Shown here piece after piece: positions 1 to 13,600 of a stretch of DNA of 64,000 nucleotides. The notes under the pieces were generated by a model. That model saw only the letters and a list, made by a program, of their open reading frames with translations. It searched no databases and had not been told where the DNA came from. Positions within the stretch are counted from its first letter, which is position 1; every line of letters begins with the position of its first letter. The translations under genes were made by a program, and so were the position numbers. Origin of the DNA: Panopea generosa. Its lineage: Eukaryota > Mollusca > Bivalvia > Adapedonta > Hiatellidae. The stretch spans positions 45,599,580-45,663,579 of the forward strand of contig CM055901.1 in NCBI GenBank assembly GCA_029582155.1. The letters run 5' to 3'.

Positions 1-245
1 CTGGACCCTAGTTGTAACACATGTAGGACCCTAGTTGTGACACATGTAGGACTTTAGTTGTAACACATGTAGGACACTAGTTGTGACACACATAGGACCC
101 TAGTTGTAACACACATAGGACCCTAGTTGTAACAATGTAGGACCCTAGTTGTAACACATGTAGGACCCTAGTTGTAACACATGTAGGACCCTAGTTTTAA
201 CACATATAGGACCCTAGTTGTAACACATGTAGGACCCTAGTTGTG
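1..245. repeat. 23-bp minisatellite, about 10-11 copies
   Basis: A tandem array whose unit reads roughly AGGACCCTAGTTGTAACACA plus TGT, with variants (TTGTGACA, ACACATAT). It runs from the left edge of the window, so its true length is unknown. It lies in the SZT2 intron upstream of the first visible exon. No coding sequence was seen in it. Confidence 0.9.
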
Positions 246-1584
246 ACATGTGTACTATGACACTCAGTCAGGTATATCTTATTTACAACTGTTCAAAACA
301 AGTTGGCTTCTATAGAATTAATTCAAAGGAAAGGTCAGCCAGATAGCTTAATAATGTTTGATGGTTGTAAAATAGCGGAAGAGTGGTATGTCTGCCAGTT
401 GGCCGTCTGGTTGGTAAAAATCAAATTTGGGGTCAGGTAAAACTTGGTCACATGTTCAGATAAACAAACTCGACTAAATTAAAGATTTTTTTTCTCAACT
501 TATAATTTGATGTAAATGCAACTCATTACACAAACACAATGTTAACCCATTTACATAAACATATATGCCAAGAATTATTACAAAAGTTAATAAACTAGCT
601 GCTGTGCAGGCTAGTTAGTCTAGTCGCAGCATAGTTTGATTTTTAATTTTTTCTAAGCATTAGCTGTAGCGTGATCTTCATTGTGTTTCTGTTAATAAAT
701 ACAACCTGAAGGTATGATCACAAATGGAATGCACCCTAAATGCCCTTGTAGCCTAGTTGGTCACTTCAGAGAGATCCTCCCAATGATAAAGGAATGAGAA
801 GGTCCAAAAACAAGGGCAGAAAAAAATTCTGACATTTTTTTTTTTTAGATGTCCAGAATGCCTTGTCACATTTTCCCGATAATGAACAACTTACATTTTA
901 TTGTTTTGATACTACACTAGTTTATGCATGAGTAATTCTCAATAGGCAGTGTGACCAGTACGTTTGTACCCTCGTTGGAAGGCCTGTTTCTGACATCATT
1001 ACTATAATCTATTGTGGGTTGTCCTTGGTCAAGTCTCAATATCACTTGTTTCACACTGTTGAGATTGTGGGTGTCTGGCCCGGCCAAGAAAGATTGTCAT
1101 CTACTTTCAGATATACTTAGGTTCACGTTCAATATATTTGGTTTATTTGTCACCCAACAACTTGGATATGTATAAAACTTATAATATGTTGAATGGCTGT
1201 TCAAACCATTAATAATTCATTTAGAGAAACATATTGATATTTTGTAAAATTCTGTAATAATATCACCCACGCTCTCATTAACACCTCTTATCTGCTTTGA
1301 AGGTGGTATCCTTGTTACATAATATATCATTTTCTAGTTTTAACACTACAAATCAAGTAAACTGTTATCTCATGGGTTCATGCATGGAAGTTTTATAACT
1401 GACTTGAAGTTCAATGTTTCAATGCATGTTACATGTTCTTTTGTAGATACATTGTATCTATTTCACTGTTGATGTATATTATTTGTTGATTGTTTATTAT
1501 AAACTCTAGACAAATGCAAATTGACATTTATCTAAGACAAAATATCATCTGTTTTATGAATGATGTATCTGCTTATGTTTTCAG
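246..1584. other. intron sequence without recognised features
   Basis: AT-rich sequence between the 23-bp array and the first recognised exon. I see no open frame with family similarity, no RNA gene and no clear mobile element. It ends in a normal acceptor (TTTTCAG) at 1584. Confidence 0.6.
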
Positions 1585-1697
1585 TTATTCCCAGTGGATT
1601 TGGCATGTATATCGACCCTTATAACGTTTGAACATTTGATGTACCTCTGCCAGAACAGTGTGATACCTGCTGATCTGGCTGGTATAGTCAATACAGA
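1585..1697 (+). CDS. SZT2: SZT2 exon 1 of window
   Basis: 113 nt, start phase 0, ends in a partial codon GA. It encodes LFPVDLACISTLITFEHLMY and continues to IVNTE. Acceptor TTTTCAG, donor GA/GTAAGT. The last ~20 nt of the exon together with its donor are the seed of the 57-bp array that follows directly. Reading through the donor meets TAA at once (GAG TAA). Confidence 0.85.
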
Positions 1698-4600
1698 GTA
1701 AGTACTGTAACAAAGTTTGATACCTTAGTAACCAACCTGTCTGGTATAGTCAATACAGAGTAAGTACTGTAACGAAGTGTGAAACCTACCAACCTGTCTG
1801 GTATAGTCAATACAGAGTAAGTACTGTAACAAAGTGTGACACCTACCAACCTGTCTGGTAAAGTCAATACAGAGTAAGTACTTTAACAAAGTGTGACACC
1901 TATCTACCTGTTGAATATAATCAATGTAGAGTAAGTACTGTAACAAAGTGTGATGCTTACCAACCTGTCTGATATAATCAATGTAGAGTAAGTACTGTAA
2001 CAAAGTGTGACACCTACCTACCTTTCTGATATAGTCAATGTAGAGTAAGTACTATAACACAGTGTGATGCCTACAAACCTGTCTGATATAGTCAATGTAG
2101 AATAAGTTCTGTAACAAAGTGTGATACCTACCTACCTTTCTGATAAAGTTAATGTAGAGTAAGTACTATAACACAGTGTGACACCTACCTACCTGTCTGA
2201 TATAATCAATGTAGATGAGATCTTTAAGAAAGCGGGATGCCTACCAACCTGTCTGATATAGTCAATGTAGAGTAAGTACTGTAACAAAGTGTGACACCTA
2301 CCTACCTGTCTGATAAATTCAATGTGGAGTAAGTACTGTAACACAGTGTGACACCTACCTACCTGTCTGATATAGTCAATGTAGAATAAGTACTGTAACA
2401 AAGTGTGACACCTACCTTCCTGTCTGATATAGTCAATGTAGACTAAGAACTGTAACAAAGTGTGACACCTACCTACCTGTCTGATATAGTCAATGTAGAC
2501 TAAGAGCTGTAACAAAGTGTGACACCTACCTACCTGTCTGATATAGTCAATGTAGACTAAGAACTGTAACAAAGTGTGACACCTACCTTCCTGTCTGATA
2601 TAGTCAATGTAGAGTAAGTACTGTAACACAGTGTGATGCCTACCTACCTGTCTGATATAGTCAATGTAGACTAAGAACTGTAACAAAGTGTGACACCTAC
2701 CTACCTGTCTGATATAGTCAATGTAGAGTAAGTACTGTAACACAGTGTGACACCTACCTACCTGTCTGATATACTCAATGTAGAATAAGTACTGTAAGAA
2801 AGTGTGACACCTACTTACCAACCTGTCTGCTATAGTCAATGTAAAGTAAGTACTGTAACAAAGTGTGACACCTACCTACCTGTCTGATATAGTCAATGTA
2901 GAGTTAGTATTGTATGAAAGTGTGATACCTACCAACCTCTCTGATAAAGTCGATGTAGTGTAAGAACTGTAACAAAGTGTGATATTTGCCAATCTGTCTG
3001 ATATAGTCAATGTACAGTTAGTACTGTTACATGTTGTGATACCTACCAACCTGTCTGATATAGTCGATATAGTGTAAAAACTGTAACAAAGTGTGAGACC
3101 TTCCAACCTGTCCTTTATAGTCAATGCAGAGTAAGTACTGTAAGAAAGTGTGATACTTACCAACCTGTCTGATATAGTCAATGTAGGCAGAGTAAGAACT
3201 GTAAACAATGTGATATCTAACTTTATGTCTGATATTATCAATGTTGAGTTAGTACTGTAACAAAGTGTGATACCTACCAACCTGTCTGATATAATCAATG
3301 TAGAGTAAGTACTGTAACAAATTGTGATATCTGCCAATATGTCTGTTGTAGTAATTGCAGAGTAAATACTGGTATAAAGTTTGATACCTGCCAACCTGTT
3401 TGATATAGTCAGTGTAGAGTAAGTATTTTAAAAAAGTGTGACACCTACCCACCTGTCTGATAAAGTCAATGTAGAGTAAGTACTGTTACAAAGTGTGATA
3501 CCTACAAACCTGTCTGATATAGTCAATGTAGAGTAAGTACTGTAAGAAAGTGTGATACCTACAACCTGTCTGATATAGTCAATGTAGAGTAAGTACTGTA
3601 ACAAACTATGATACCTGCCAACCTGTTTGATATAGTCAGTATAGAGTTAGTACTGTAACAAACTATGATACCTACCCACCTGTCTGATATAGTCAATGTA
3701 GAGTAAGTACTGTAAGAAAGTGTGATACCTACAACCTGTCTGATATAGTCAATGTAGAGTAAGTACTGTAAAAAAGTGTGACACCTACCCACCTGTCTGA
3801 TATAGTCAATGTAGAGTAAGTACTATAACAAACTGTGATACCTATCAACCTGTTTGATATAGTCAGTATAGAGTAAGTACTGTAACAAACTATGATACCT
3901 GCCAACCTGTTTGATATAGTCAATGTAGAGTAAGTACTGTAACAAACTGTGATACCTATCAAGCTGCAGATCACAATACTGTGTGTACAATAGTTACAAA
4001 AGAGAAGTCTGTGAACAGGTAGCAGCATTTTTTTTTACTGTCACTAATGATTTATGATATCACAACATTGTGTTAAAGTGCACAATAATGCTTATATAGT
4101 TTCAGACCATGGGCTGGTACAATCATTGTGGTAAAGTGCACAATAATGGTTATATAATTTCAGACCATGGGCTGGTACAATCATTGTGGTAAAGTGCACA
4201 ATAATGTTGATATAATTTCAGACCATGGGCTGGTACATACATTGTTGTAAAGTGCACAATAATGGTTATATAATTTCAGACAATGGGCTGGTACAAACAT
4301 TGTGGTAAAGTGCACAATCATATGTATATAATTTCAGGTCATTGGCTGGTACAAACATTGTGGTAAAGTGCACAATCATGTGTATATAATTTCAGGTCAT
4401 TGGCTGGTACAAACATTGTGGTAAAGTGCACAATAATGGTTGTATAACTTCAGACAATGGGCTGGTACAAACATTGTGGTAAAGTGCACAATCATGTTTA
4501 TATAATTTCAGGCCATTCGCTGGTACAATCATTGTTGTAAAGTGCACAATCATGTTTATATAATTTCAGACCATAGGCTGGTACCAACATTGTGGTAAAG

Positions 4601-7600
4601 TGCACAATCATGTGTATATAATTTCAGGCCATTCGCTGGTACAATCATTGTTGTAAAGTGCACAATCATGTTTATATAATTTCAGACCATAGGCTGGTAC
4701 CAACATTGTGGTAAAGTGCACAATAATGATTGTGTAATTTCAGACCATGGGCTGGTACAAACATTGTGTTAAAGTGCACAATCATGTTTATATAATTTCA
4801 GACCATAGGCTGGTACCAACATTGTGGTAAAGTGCACAATAATGATTGTGTAATTTCAGACCATAGGCTGGTACCAACATTGTGTTAAAGTGCACAATAA
4901 TGATTGTGTAATTTCAGACCATGGGCTGGTACCAACATTGTGGTAAAGTGCACAATAATGATTGTGTAATTTCAGACCATGGGCTGGTACAAACATTGTG
5001 GTAAAGTGCACAATAATGATTGTGTAATTTCAGACCATGGGCTGGTACAAACATTGTGGTAAAGTGCACAATAATGTTGATATAATTTCAGACCATGGGC
5101 TGGTACAGACATTGTGTTAAAGTGCACAATAATGATTTTATAACTTCAGACAATGGGCTGGTACAAACATTGTGGTAAAGTGCACAATAATGATTGTATA
5201 ATTTCAGACCATGGGCTGGTACAAACATTGTGGTAAAGTGCACAATAATGTTGATATAATTTCAGACCATGGGCTGGTACAGACATTGTGTTAAAGTGCA
5301 CAATAATGATTTTATAACTTCAGACCATGGGCTGGTAGAAACATTGTGTTAAAGTGCACAAAAAGTGTTTATATTATTTCAGACCATGGGCTGGTACAAA
5401 CATTGTGGTAAAGTGCACAATAATGATTGTATAATTTCAGACAATGGGCTGGTACAAACATTGTTGTAAAGTGCACAATCATGTTTATATAATTTCAGAC
5501 CATGGGCTGGTAGAAACATTGTGTTAAAGTGCACAAAAAGTGTTTATATAATTTCAGACAATGGGCTGGTACAAATATTGTGGTAAAGTGCACAATAATG
5601 ATTGTATAATTTCAGACAATGGGCTGGTACAAACATTGTTGTAAAGTGCACAATCATGTTTATATAATTTCAGACCATGGGCTGGTAGAAACATTGTGTT
5701 AAAGTGCACAAAAAGTGTTTATATAATTTCAGACAATGGGCTGGTACAAATATTGTGGTAAAGTGCACAATAATGATTGTATAATTTCAGACAATGGGCT
5801 GGTACAAACATTGTTGTAAAGTGCACAATAATGATAGTGTAATTTCAGACAATGGGCTGGTACAAACATTGTGGTAAAGTTCACAGTAATGTTTGTATAA
5901 TTTCAGACAATGGGCTGGTACAAACATTGTGGTAAAGTTCACAGTAATGTTTGTATAATTTCAGACAATGGGCTGGTACAAACATTGTGGTAAAGTTCAC
6001 AGTAATGTTTGTATAATTTCAGACCATGGGCTGGTACAAATATTGTGGTAAAGTGCACAATAATGATAGTGTAATTTCAGACAATGGGCTGGTACAAACA
6101 TTGTGGTAAAGTTCACAGTAATGTTTGTATAATTTCAGACAATGGGCTGGTACAAACATTGTGGTAAAGTTCACAGTAATGTTTGTATAATTTCAGACCA
6201 TGGGCTGGTACAAATATTGTGGTAAAGTGCACAATAATGATAGTGTAATTTCAGACAATGGGCTGGTACAAACATTGTGGTAAAGTTCACAGTAATGATT
6301 GTATAACTTCAGACAATGGGCTGGTACAAATATTGTGGTAAAGTGCACAGTAATGTTTATATAATTTCAGACCATGGGCTGGTACAAATATTGTGGTAAA
6401 GTGCACAATAATGATAGTGTAATTTCAGACAATGGGCTGGTACAAACATTGTGGTAAAGTTCACAGTAATGTTTGTATAATTTCAGACCATGGGCTGGTA
6501 CAAACATTGTGTTAAAGTGCACAGTAATGTTTATATAATTTCAGACCATGGGCTGGTACAAATATTGTGTTAAAGTGTACAATAATGTTTATCTAATTTC
6601 AGACCATGGGCTGGTACAAACATTGTGATAAATTTCACAGTAATGTTTATATAATTTCAGACCATGGGCTGGTACAAACATTGTGGTAAAGTGCACAATC
6701 ATGTGTATATAATTTCAGGCCATTGGCTGGTACAAACAATGTGGTAAAGTGCACAATAATGATTGTATAATTTCAGACCATGGGCTGGTACAAACATTGT
6801 GGTAAAGTTCACAGTAATGTTTGTATAATTTCAGACCATGGGCTGGTACAAATATTGTGGTAAAGTGCACAATAATGATAGTGTAATTTCAGACAATGGG
6901 CTGGTACAAACATTGTGGTAAAGTTCACAGTAATGTTTGTATAATTTCAGACCATGGGCTGGTACAAACATTGTGTTAAAGTGCACAGTAATGTTTATAT
7001 AATTTCAGACCATGGGCTGGTACAAATATTGTGTTAAAGTGTACAATAATGTTTATCTAATTTCAGACCATGGGCTGGTACAAACATTGTGATAAATTTC
7101 ACAGTAATGTTTATATAATTTCAGACCATGGGCTGGTACAAACATTGTGGTAAAGTGCACAATCATGTGTATATAATTTCAGGCCATTGGCTGGTACAAA
7201 CAATGTGGTAAAGTGCACAATAATGATTGTATAATTTCAGACCATGGGCTGGTACAAACATTGTGGTAAAGTTCACAGTAATGTTTGTATAATTTCAGAC
7301 CATGGGCTGGTACAAACATTGTGTTAAAGTGCACAGTAATGTTTATATAATTTCAGACCATGGGCTGGTACAAATATTGTGTTAAAGTGTACAATAATGT
7401 TTATCTAATTTCAGACCATGGGCTGGTACAAACATTGTGATAAATTTCACAGTAATGTTTATATAATTTCAGACCATGGGCTGGTACAAACATTGTGTTA
7501 AAGTGCACATTAATGTATATATAATTTCAGACCATGGGCTGGTACAATCATTGTGGTAAAGTGCACAACAATGTTTATATAATTTCAGAACATGTGTTGG

Positions 7601-10600
7601 TACAAACATTGTGGTATAGTTCACAGTAATGTTTATATAATTTCAGACCATGGACTGGCACAAACATTGTGGTATAGTTCACAGTAATGTTTATAGAATT
7701 TCAGACCATGAGCTGGTACAAACATTGTGCTAAAGTGTACAATAATGATTATATAATTTCATACCATGGGCTGGTACAAACATTGTGTTAAAGTGCACAG
7801 TAATGTTTATCTAATTTCAGACCTTGGACTGGTACACACATTGTGGTAAAGTTCACAGTAATGTTTATATAATTTCAGACCATGGACTGGTACATACATT
7901 GTGGTAAAGTGCACAATAATGATTATATAGTTTCAGACTATGGACTGGTACAAACATTGTGTTAAAGTGCACAATAATGTTTATCTAATTTCAAACCATG
8001 GGCTGGTACACACATTGTGGTAAATTTCACATTAATGTTGATATAATTTCATACCATGGACTGGTACAAACTTTGTGTTAAAGTGCACAATAATGTATGT
8101 ATAATTTCAGACCATGGGCTGGTACGTACTTTGTGTTAAAGTGCACAATAATGTTTATATAAGTTCAGACCATGTGCTGGTACAAACATTGTGGTAAAGT
8201 CCACAGTAATGTTTATATAATTTCAGACGATGGGCTGGTACAAACATTGTGTTAAAGTGCACAATAATGTTTATATAATTTCAAACCATGGACTGGTACG
8301 AACATTGTGGTAAAGTGCACAATAATGTTGATATAATTTCAGACCATAGACTGGTACAAACATTGTGGTATAGTTCACAGTAATGTTTATATAATTTCAG
8401 ACCAGTGGCTGGTACAAACATTGTGGTAAAATGCACAATAATGATTTTATAATTTCAGACCATGGGCTGGTACAAACATTGTGGTAAAATGCACAATAAT
8501 GATTTTATAATTTCAGACCATGGGCTGGTACAAACATTGTGGTAAAGTGCACAATAATGATTATAAGATTATAAATTTTCAGACTTCAAGCTAAAACCAA
8601 CATCGTGGAAATATGTACAATGATGATTGTATAATTTCAAATCACAGGTTTATACCAACGTTGTGGTGAAATGTACTATAGAATAGTATAATTTCAGACC
8701 ATGGACTGATACTAACATTTAGGTAAAGTGTACAATAATGATATTGTAATATTAGAGCATGGACTGGTACCACTGTTTTGTAGTGTCCAATAATGAGTCG
8801 TATATATTTTCAGACAACAGACTGGTACAAACATCACATCACTGTCACAGACAATACAACATGTTGCTTTCCCATTCAATCTTCTATCCTTGCTTCCAAA
8901 GAGCCAGCAAGCAGAACTTATCTACCCTACATTTATATATGGTATGTACAATGTTTATATAAATAATGGAATCTTCTGTTTTATATGAGGTGGGATCAAA
9001 AAGTTTGTAGACTTTTGCCTTCACTTTTTTATTTATCATTGTCTCCTAATACATTCAGGGAGCCTCTATGCCGCTATATATTTTTCAGTAATTTTGTAAG
9101 ATTTTAATAATTTTCCGTGGTTAGTTTATATTCTGTTGCTACTATGGAAATGTCAATTTATGTAGTGGGGCAGTTTTTGCTTTTCTTTTCTACCTCTACA
9201 ATTAAGACAAGTGTAGCATTGTCATAGTTTTTTTAAAAAATAAATATGATCAATGTGTACTGTATTGAATGCTTGTTTACACCTTTCAAGAAAATGGCAC
9301 CAGTTATGCACATATTAAAATGGCCTCAATATTACAGTACGTCAATTTTGATTGACACAAAATGATGTCAGGGCTTGTGGAATACTGCAGTTTCATTAAG
9401 TTCTGCTCTTTGTCAGATTATACACCTGCTCGAACAGAGAAACATTTTAAGAGTGCCAATAATCAGTCATTAAAAAAGAACAAATACAAAGCCAATTTGG
9501 AGACATGTTTGAATTAAAACATGCTTTACAGAATATTGTGTCCAGTAAACCATCTTCGAATATTGTAAACATGCATTTGCACTCAATGTAGTCATTTTGC
9601 CCCAACATCTGTAACTGTTTGGCTTTGAATAGCACCTTATGTATTGAATAGTTGACATTTCATACAAAATTTTCAAAGTATATCCCATATTTATTTATTT
9701 CAAATACAATAACAATATTTTGCATTACATAATTGATATAAATCAGTTATGGCAAAAGTCTACGATCCCCCATTGTATATAAATAATGTATATGCGTAAC
9801 AGAATATGTAAGCATGATGTCATTGTACAGATAAATATGAATTGTGGATAATTATTAAGTACAGTCAAACCTGTCTTAAGCAGTCACTGAAGGGAAATAG
9901 CAAAACTGACCCCTCGAGGCAGATGATGCTTAAAACAAGTTGATTACAGCTAAAATTATGAAAATGGTAAATAGAAAATGTGGCTATTTATTTAAGACAG
10001 GTGGTTGCTTAATAGGGGTGACCACCAATACTGGTTAGACTGTATGTATTTGAGAGTTGAAAAGTGGCAGATCTATTTTGATCTTTGAATGTCAGTTTGA
10101 TTTATGAAATGTAAAAACTAGTTTATTCAATTGTTGTTTCTGTTACAGAGAAATAGTTTCTCGTTATCATTCTGGAAATGGAAGGTGTCATTTGTAAATG
10201 ACATCACAATGACTCACCAACTGTGAAAAAATTCTATTTATATAGACTGGGAAAATTCCAGTTTTAAGTAAATCATATAAAAAAGAAAATAATTTATAAG
10301 CTCTGTAAAATGTGAATGCTATTAGATTGTATTTTTGGTACACAAAGTTTACCATTATGCAGACTTGGCACTTAGATATATGTGAGAGATGATTGATTAA
10401 TTAAATCCAAAAACTGAATTCTTTAAAAACATTTTAAAAGATCCTAGTGCTTTTGAAATATATTATTTATTCTTCATCGGATGAAAGGTATTGCATACAT
10501 GCGAACTCCCCCGCATTGTGCACGAGTCTCGTGGAATCAAAGAGAAAATCTGTGAGTCCTGGACGGGATTCAAAATCTCCGACAATCACAATATCCTATG

Positions 10601-13600
10601 TATTATATTTTTTATATTTTACTCCACTGCAATTTGTTTGGAAAAATGTGAAAAGGTATTGCGCAAAGTCATTTCTGAAATTGTAACAGTATTTATTCTT
10701 TTTATATTTCAATGTTATAAATATCAGTTAATCATTTTTAAACTAGACATTGAATGTTCTTCGACAATAAGTTATAGCATAAGGACATTCTTGTTGAATC
10801 TCCAAGGAATCTATTAATTACAAATTGTTCGCAGTTTTGTTGTATAAGGTATCGAGTCACGCATGCGCCACTTTTTAATTCCCGTTTTAACATTGGACTT
10901 TTTTCTGGTCTTGTGGTTTTTATTGGACAGAAAAAACCACCAGGACCAAAGTGGATATATTGTATACAGCAAATACCTGCATATTTATGCACTGAATAAT
11001 TATAAAAATAATTTCATACCCACCGACCCTATTTTATTTGGTCAAAATCACACTTTCATAGTTAGATTTTTACAAAAACAAATAATTAAAATAGAATGTT
11101 AAAATCAATCTTTTTGGTAGAGATCCTCTATATAATTGTAATGACATAATAAAAAAAACTCCCATTTATATAGCTTGTATAATATGCATTGTTTTTTTTT
11201 GTGTTTTTTATATGCTCCATGTTATACATACTTACAAAATATATATGAAAACATGCATGTAGAATACTACTTTCACCACTTTCATTTTCATTTCATTTTA
11301 AATATTCATTCAGAAAACATATTTGTGGTATTAGAATAGTTGTTTTGATTAAAAAGGTTTCAGATTGATTAAAAAATGGGAACGTTAGGTGTAAAAAAAA
11401 AAAAGGTTTGAAAAAAATATATTTTTTGCAAGAAACGAATTTTTAATAAAATTAACTTGATACTATATTGCTTTTGTTATTCATTTATTTTCTCTATCTT
11501 TTATGATATAACAACTTCTTTTACGGTTAGATATACTAAAATTATCAAGTAATTACTATAATTTATACCTAAATAGCAAAAATATCTAATTTTATCGCGT
11601 GAAAAAAAGTCACACTCATTTGCATCCAGTCTCCCTCTTTTCAAAGCCAATCTCCCTCATTGCTTTTCAAAAAGGTTCACATGTATGGTATTGGTAATGT
11701 TTAAAATGTAAAATAATGATAATGGTGATGATGTAGAACAATGAAAATGGTGGTACAAATATGAAAATATGATAAAACAACAATGAAAAATCAATTTAGA
11801 TGTTAAAGACATTCACACACACACAAAATATGATTTTGTTTATTGGCATTCATAAACTACTCAAAAGTACAATATATGTATAAATATATATCAGTTTGTA
11901 TGAATTATACTGTGTGTTGTGTTAAAACATTGTGAATCATGAAAAACATTTTCTGTGTTTATCAAATTAAAATTAATGATTTTTAGATCCAGATGAAAAA
12001 AATCCAGAGAACCAGAAAAGTGCCAAAGAATCCAACTACCTCCTCTTCTCCCTTATTTTTGAAGAGCTTCATGCTTCAAATCACCGGGAGGTCACACTGT
12101 CACAGGAACAGAGTCATGTGTTCCATCAACATATCAAAAGTAGAAGTAGATCTACTGAGAGTAATCCATATCCATTTGACCTAGATAACATTTTGTCTGA
12201 AGAGAAGCAGAATGTACCAGAAGACCAGGCTAAACAGTCCAAACAAGCTGCTCATCTTACAGCAGTGAAGTCTGTCCAGTCTCAGTCATTGTCAGCATCT
12301 CACGGAAGTCTGCCAAACATACATTCATCATCAAAGACTCAAGGCTTAGCTAAACAAGAAGAAAAGGGAAGTAATTCCAAGCAGTATCCACAATGGAAAT
12401 GTTTCATAAAGGCCATAAACACAAGTGCATTAATGTTAACATTCATTCCTGCCACGTTTGATGATCTGATTCTCTTGAACAAAACCCATGAAGATGACAA
12501 TGATGCTGAAAATCTGTCGAATGTAGAAAATGAAAAATCTGGAAAAGACGTCCCAGGGTCAGTGCAATTTCAAACACCACAAAGTGTCTCGGGTAAAGCC
12601 AATGAAGTGAAATCTAGTTATTCAACAGACTCCCAGTCAGCTGAAAGTAAAACTCATACACCTGAAAGTCAGCCTCTACATAGTACGAGAAATACTGATG
12701 AGGCAAGTTCTTCACACGAGACAGCAGTGCCAGACAGGAATGAGGAAACATCACATGATCAGGGTAACGGATGTGATGAGAAGACATTAAGACCATCTTT
12801 ATACTTACCCGTATATGTGTATGACTGTGTTACACACAATGTTTTGGATTCTCTCATTAATCCTTGGGGTTTCCAGCCTCATTCAGACATATTTCAGGAC
12901 ATGACATTTGATTTTATGCATGAAACGCCTGAAGAAACTGGACCATTGGCCAGTCCAAAGCTGAAGAGAGTGGCTTTTAGTGCAGAGAGTATAAAGGTCA
13001 GTTGTACAACAGATGATGCATATCACCATGGTAGACATGTTTACAATATGACATTTTTTTTTCAAAATAAGTTTAAATTACCTGCCATTGAAAACTTAAT
13101 CTACAATTTAATGTCCACAATTTATCAAAAGTAATGACAGTTTTTTCTTTACCTCCTCCAAATTAGTACAATTTAATATAATTGACTTGTAACAGAAACT
13201 GTTCACAAGCCACCATGGCTGTGTATTGTGTCCCTGAGCAAAAACTGTATCCACATAATTATGCTTAATACTGGTTTTGTTGTGAGAATTGGTTTCATAA
13301 TCGGTGCAAAATAATTAAACCCACGAAATAAGAAATTATGAAATCAGGGTGAGTACTTTTTACTGAATAAAACCTAGTACACTTCAGGGCCAAAATTGTT
13401 TACATTTCTGCCTACATTTTATGGTGTTAATAAAAATGGAAAAAAGATATAATTGATATCTGTATTTGTTTTAAGAAAGCTGCTAGCTAATTGTGGAAGG
13501 AAGGTGCCGCTACTCAGATTTATTCATTACATCTCAGTTTTTCCTCAACTGATAAAATTTGATAACTTGTAATGTGTTAAAAATGGCCTTGAACTATAAG

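Noticed and set aside
1725..4028. Several minus-strand open frames of 67-216 codons with a 19-residue period
   Set aside because: They are created by the 57-bp unit length (a multiple of three) in a repeat lacking minus-strand stops; they have no gene context and the array is explained by copies of the exon 1 donor.
1..8760. CRISPR-like regular arrays
   Set aside because: Units are contiguous tandem repeats without unique spacers, in a spliced animal gene.
10447..11102. Overlapping 79-108-codon frames on both strands
   Set aside because: No family resemblance, no splice connection, AT-rich intron sequence.
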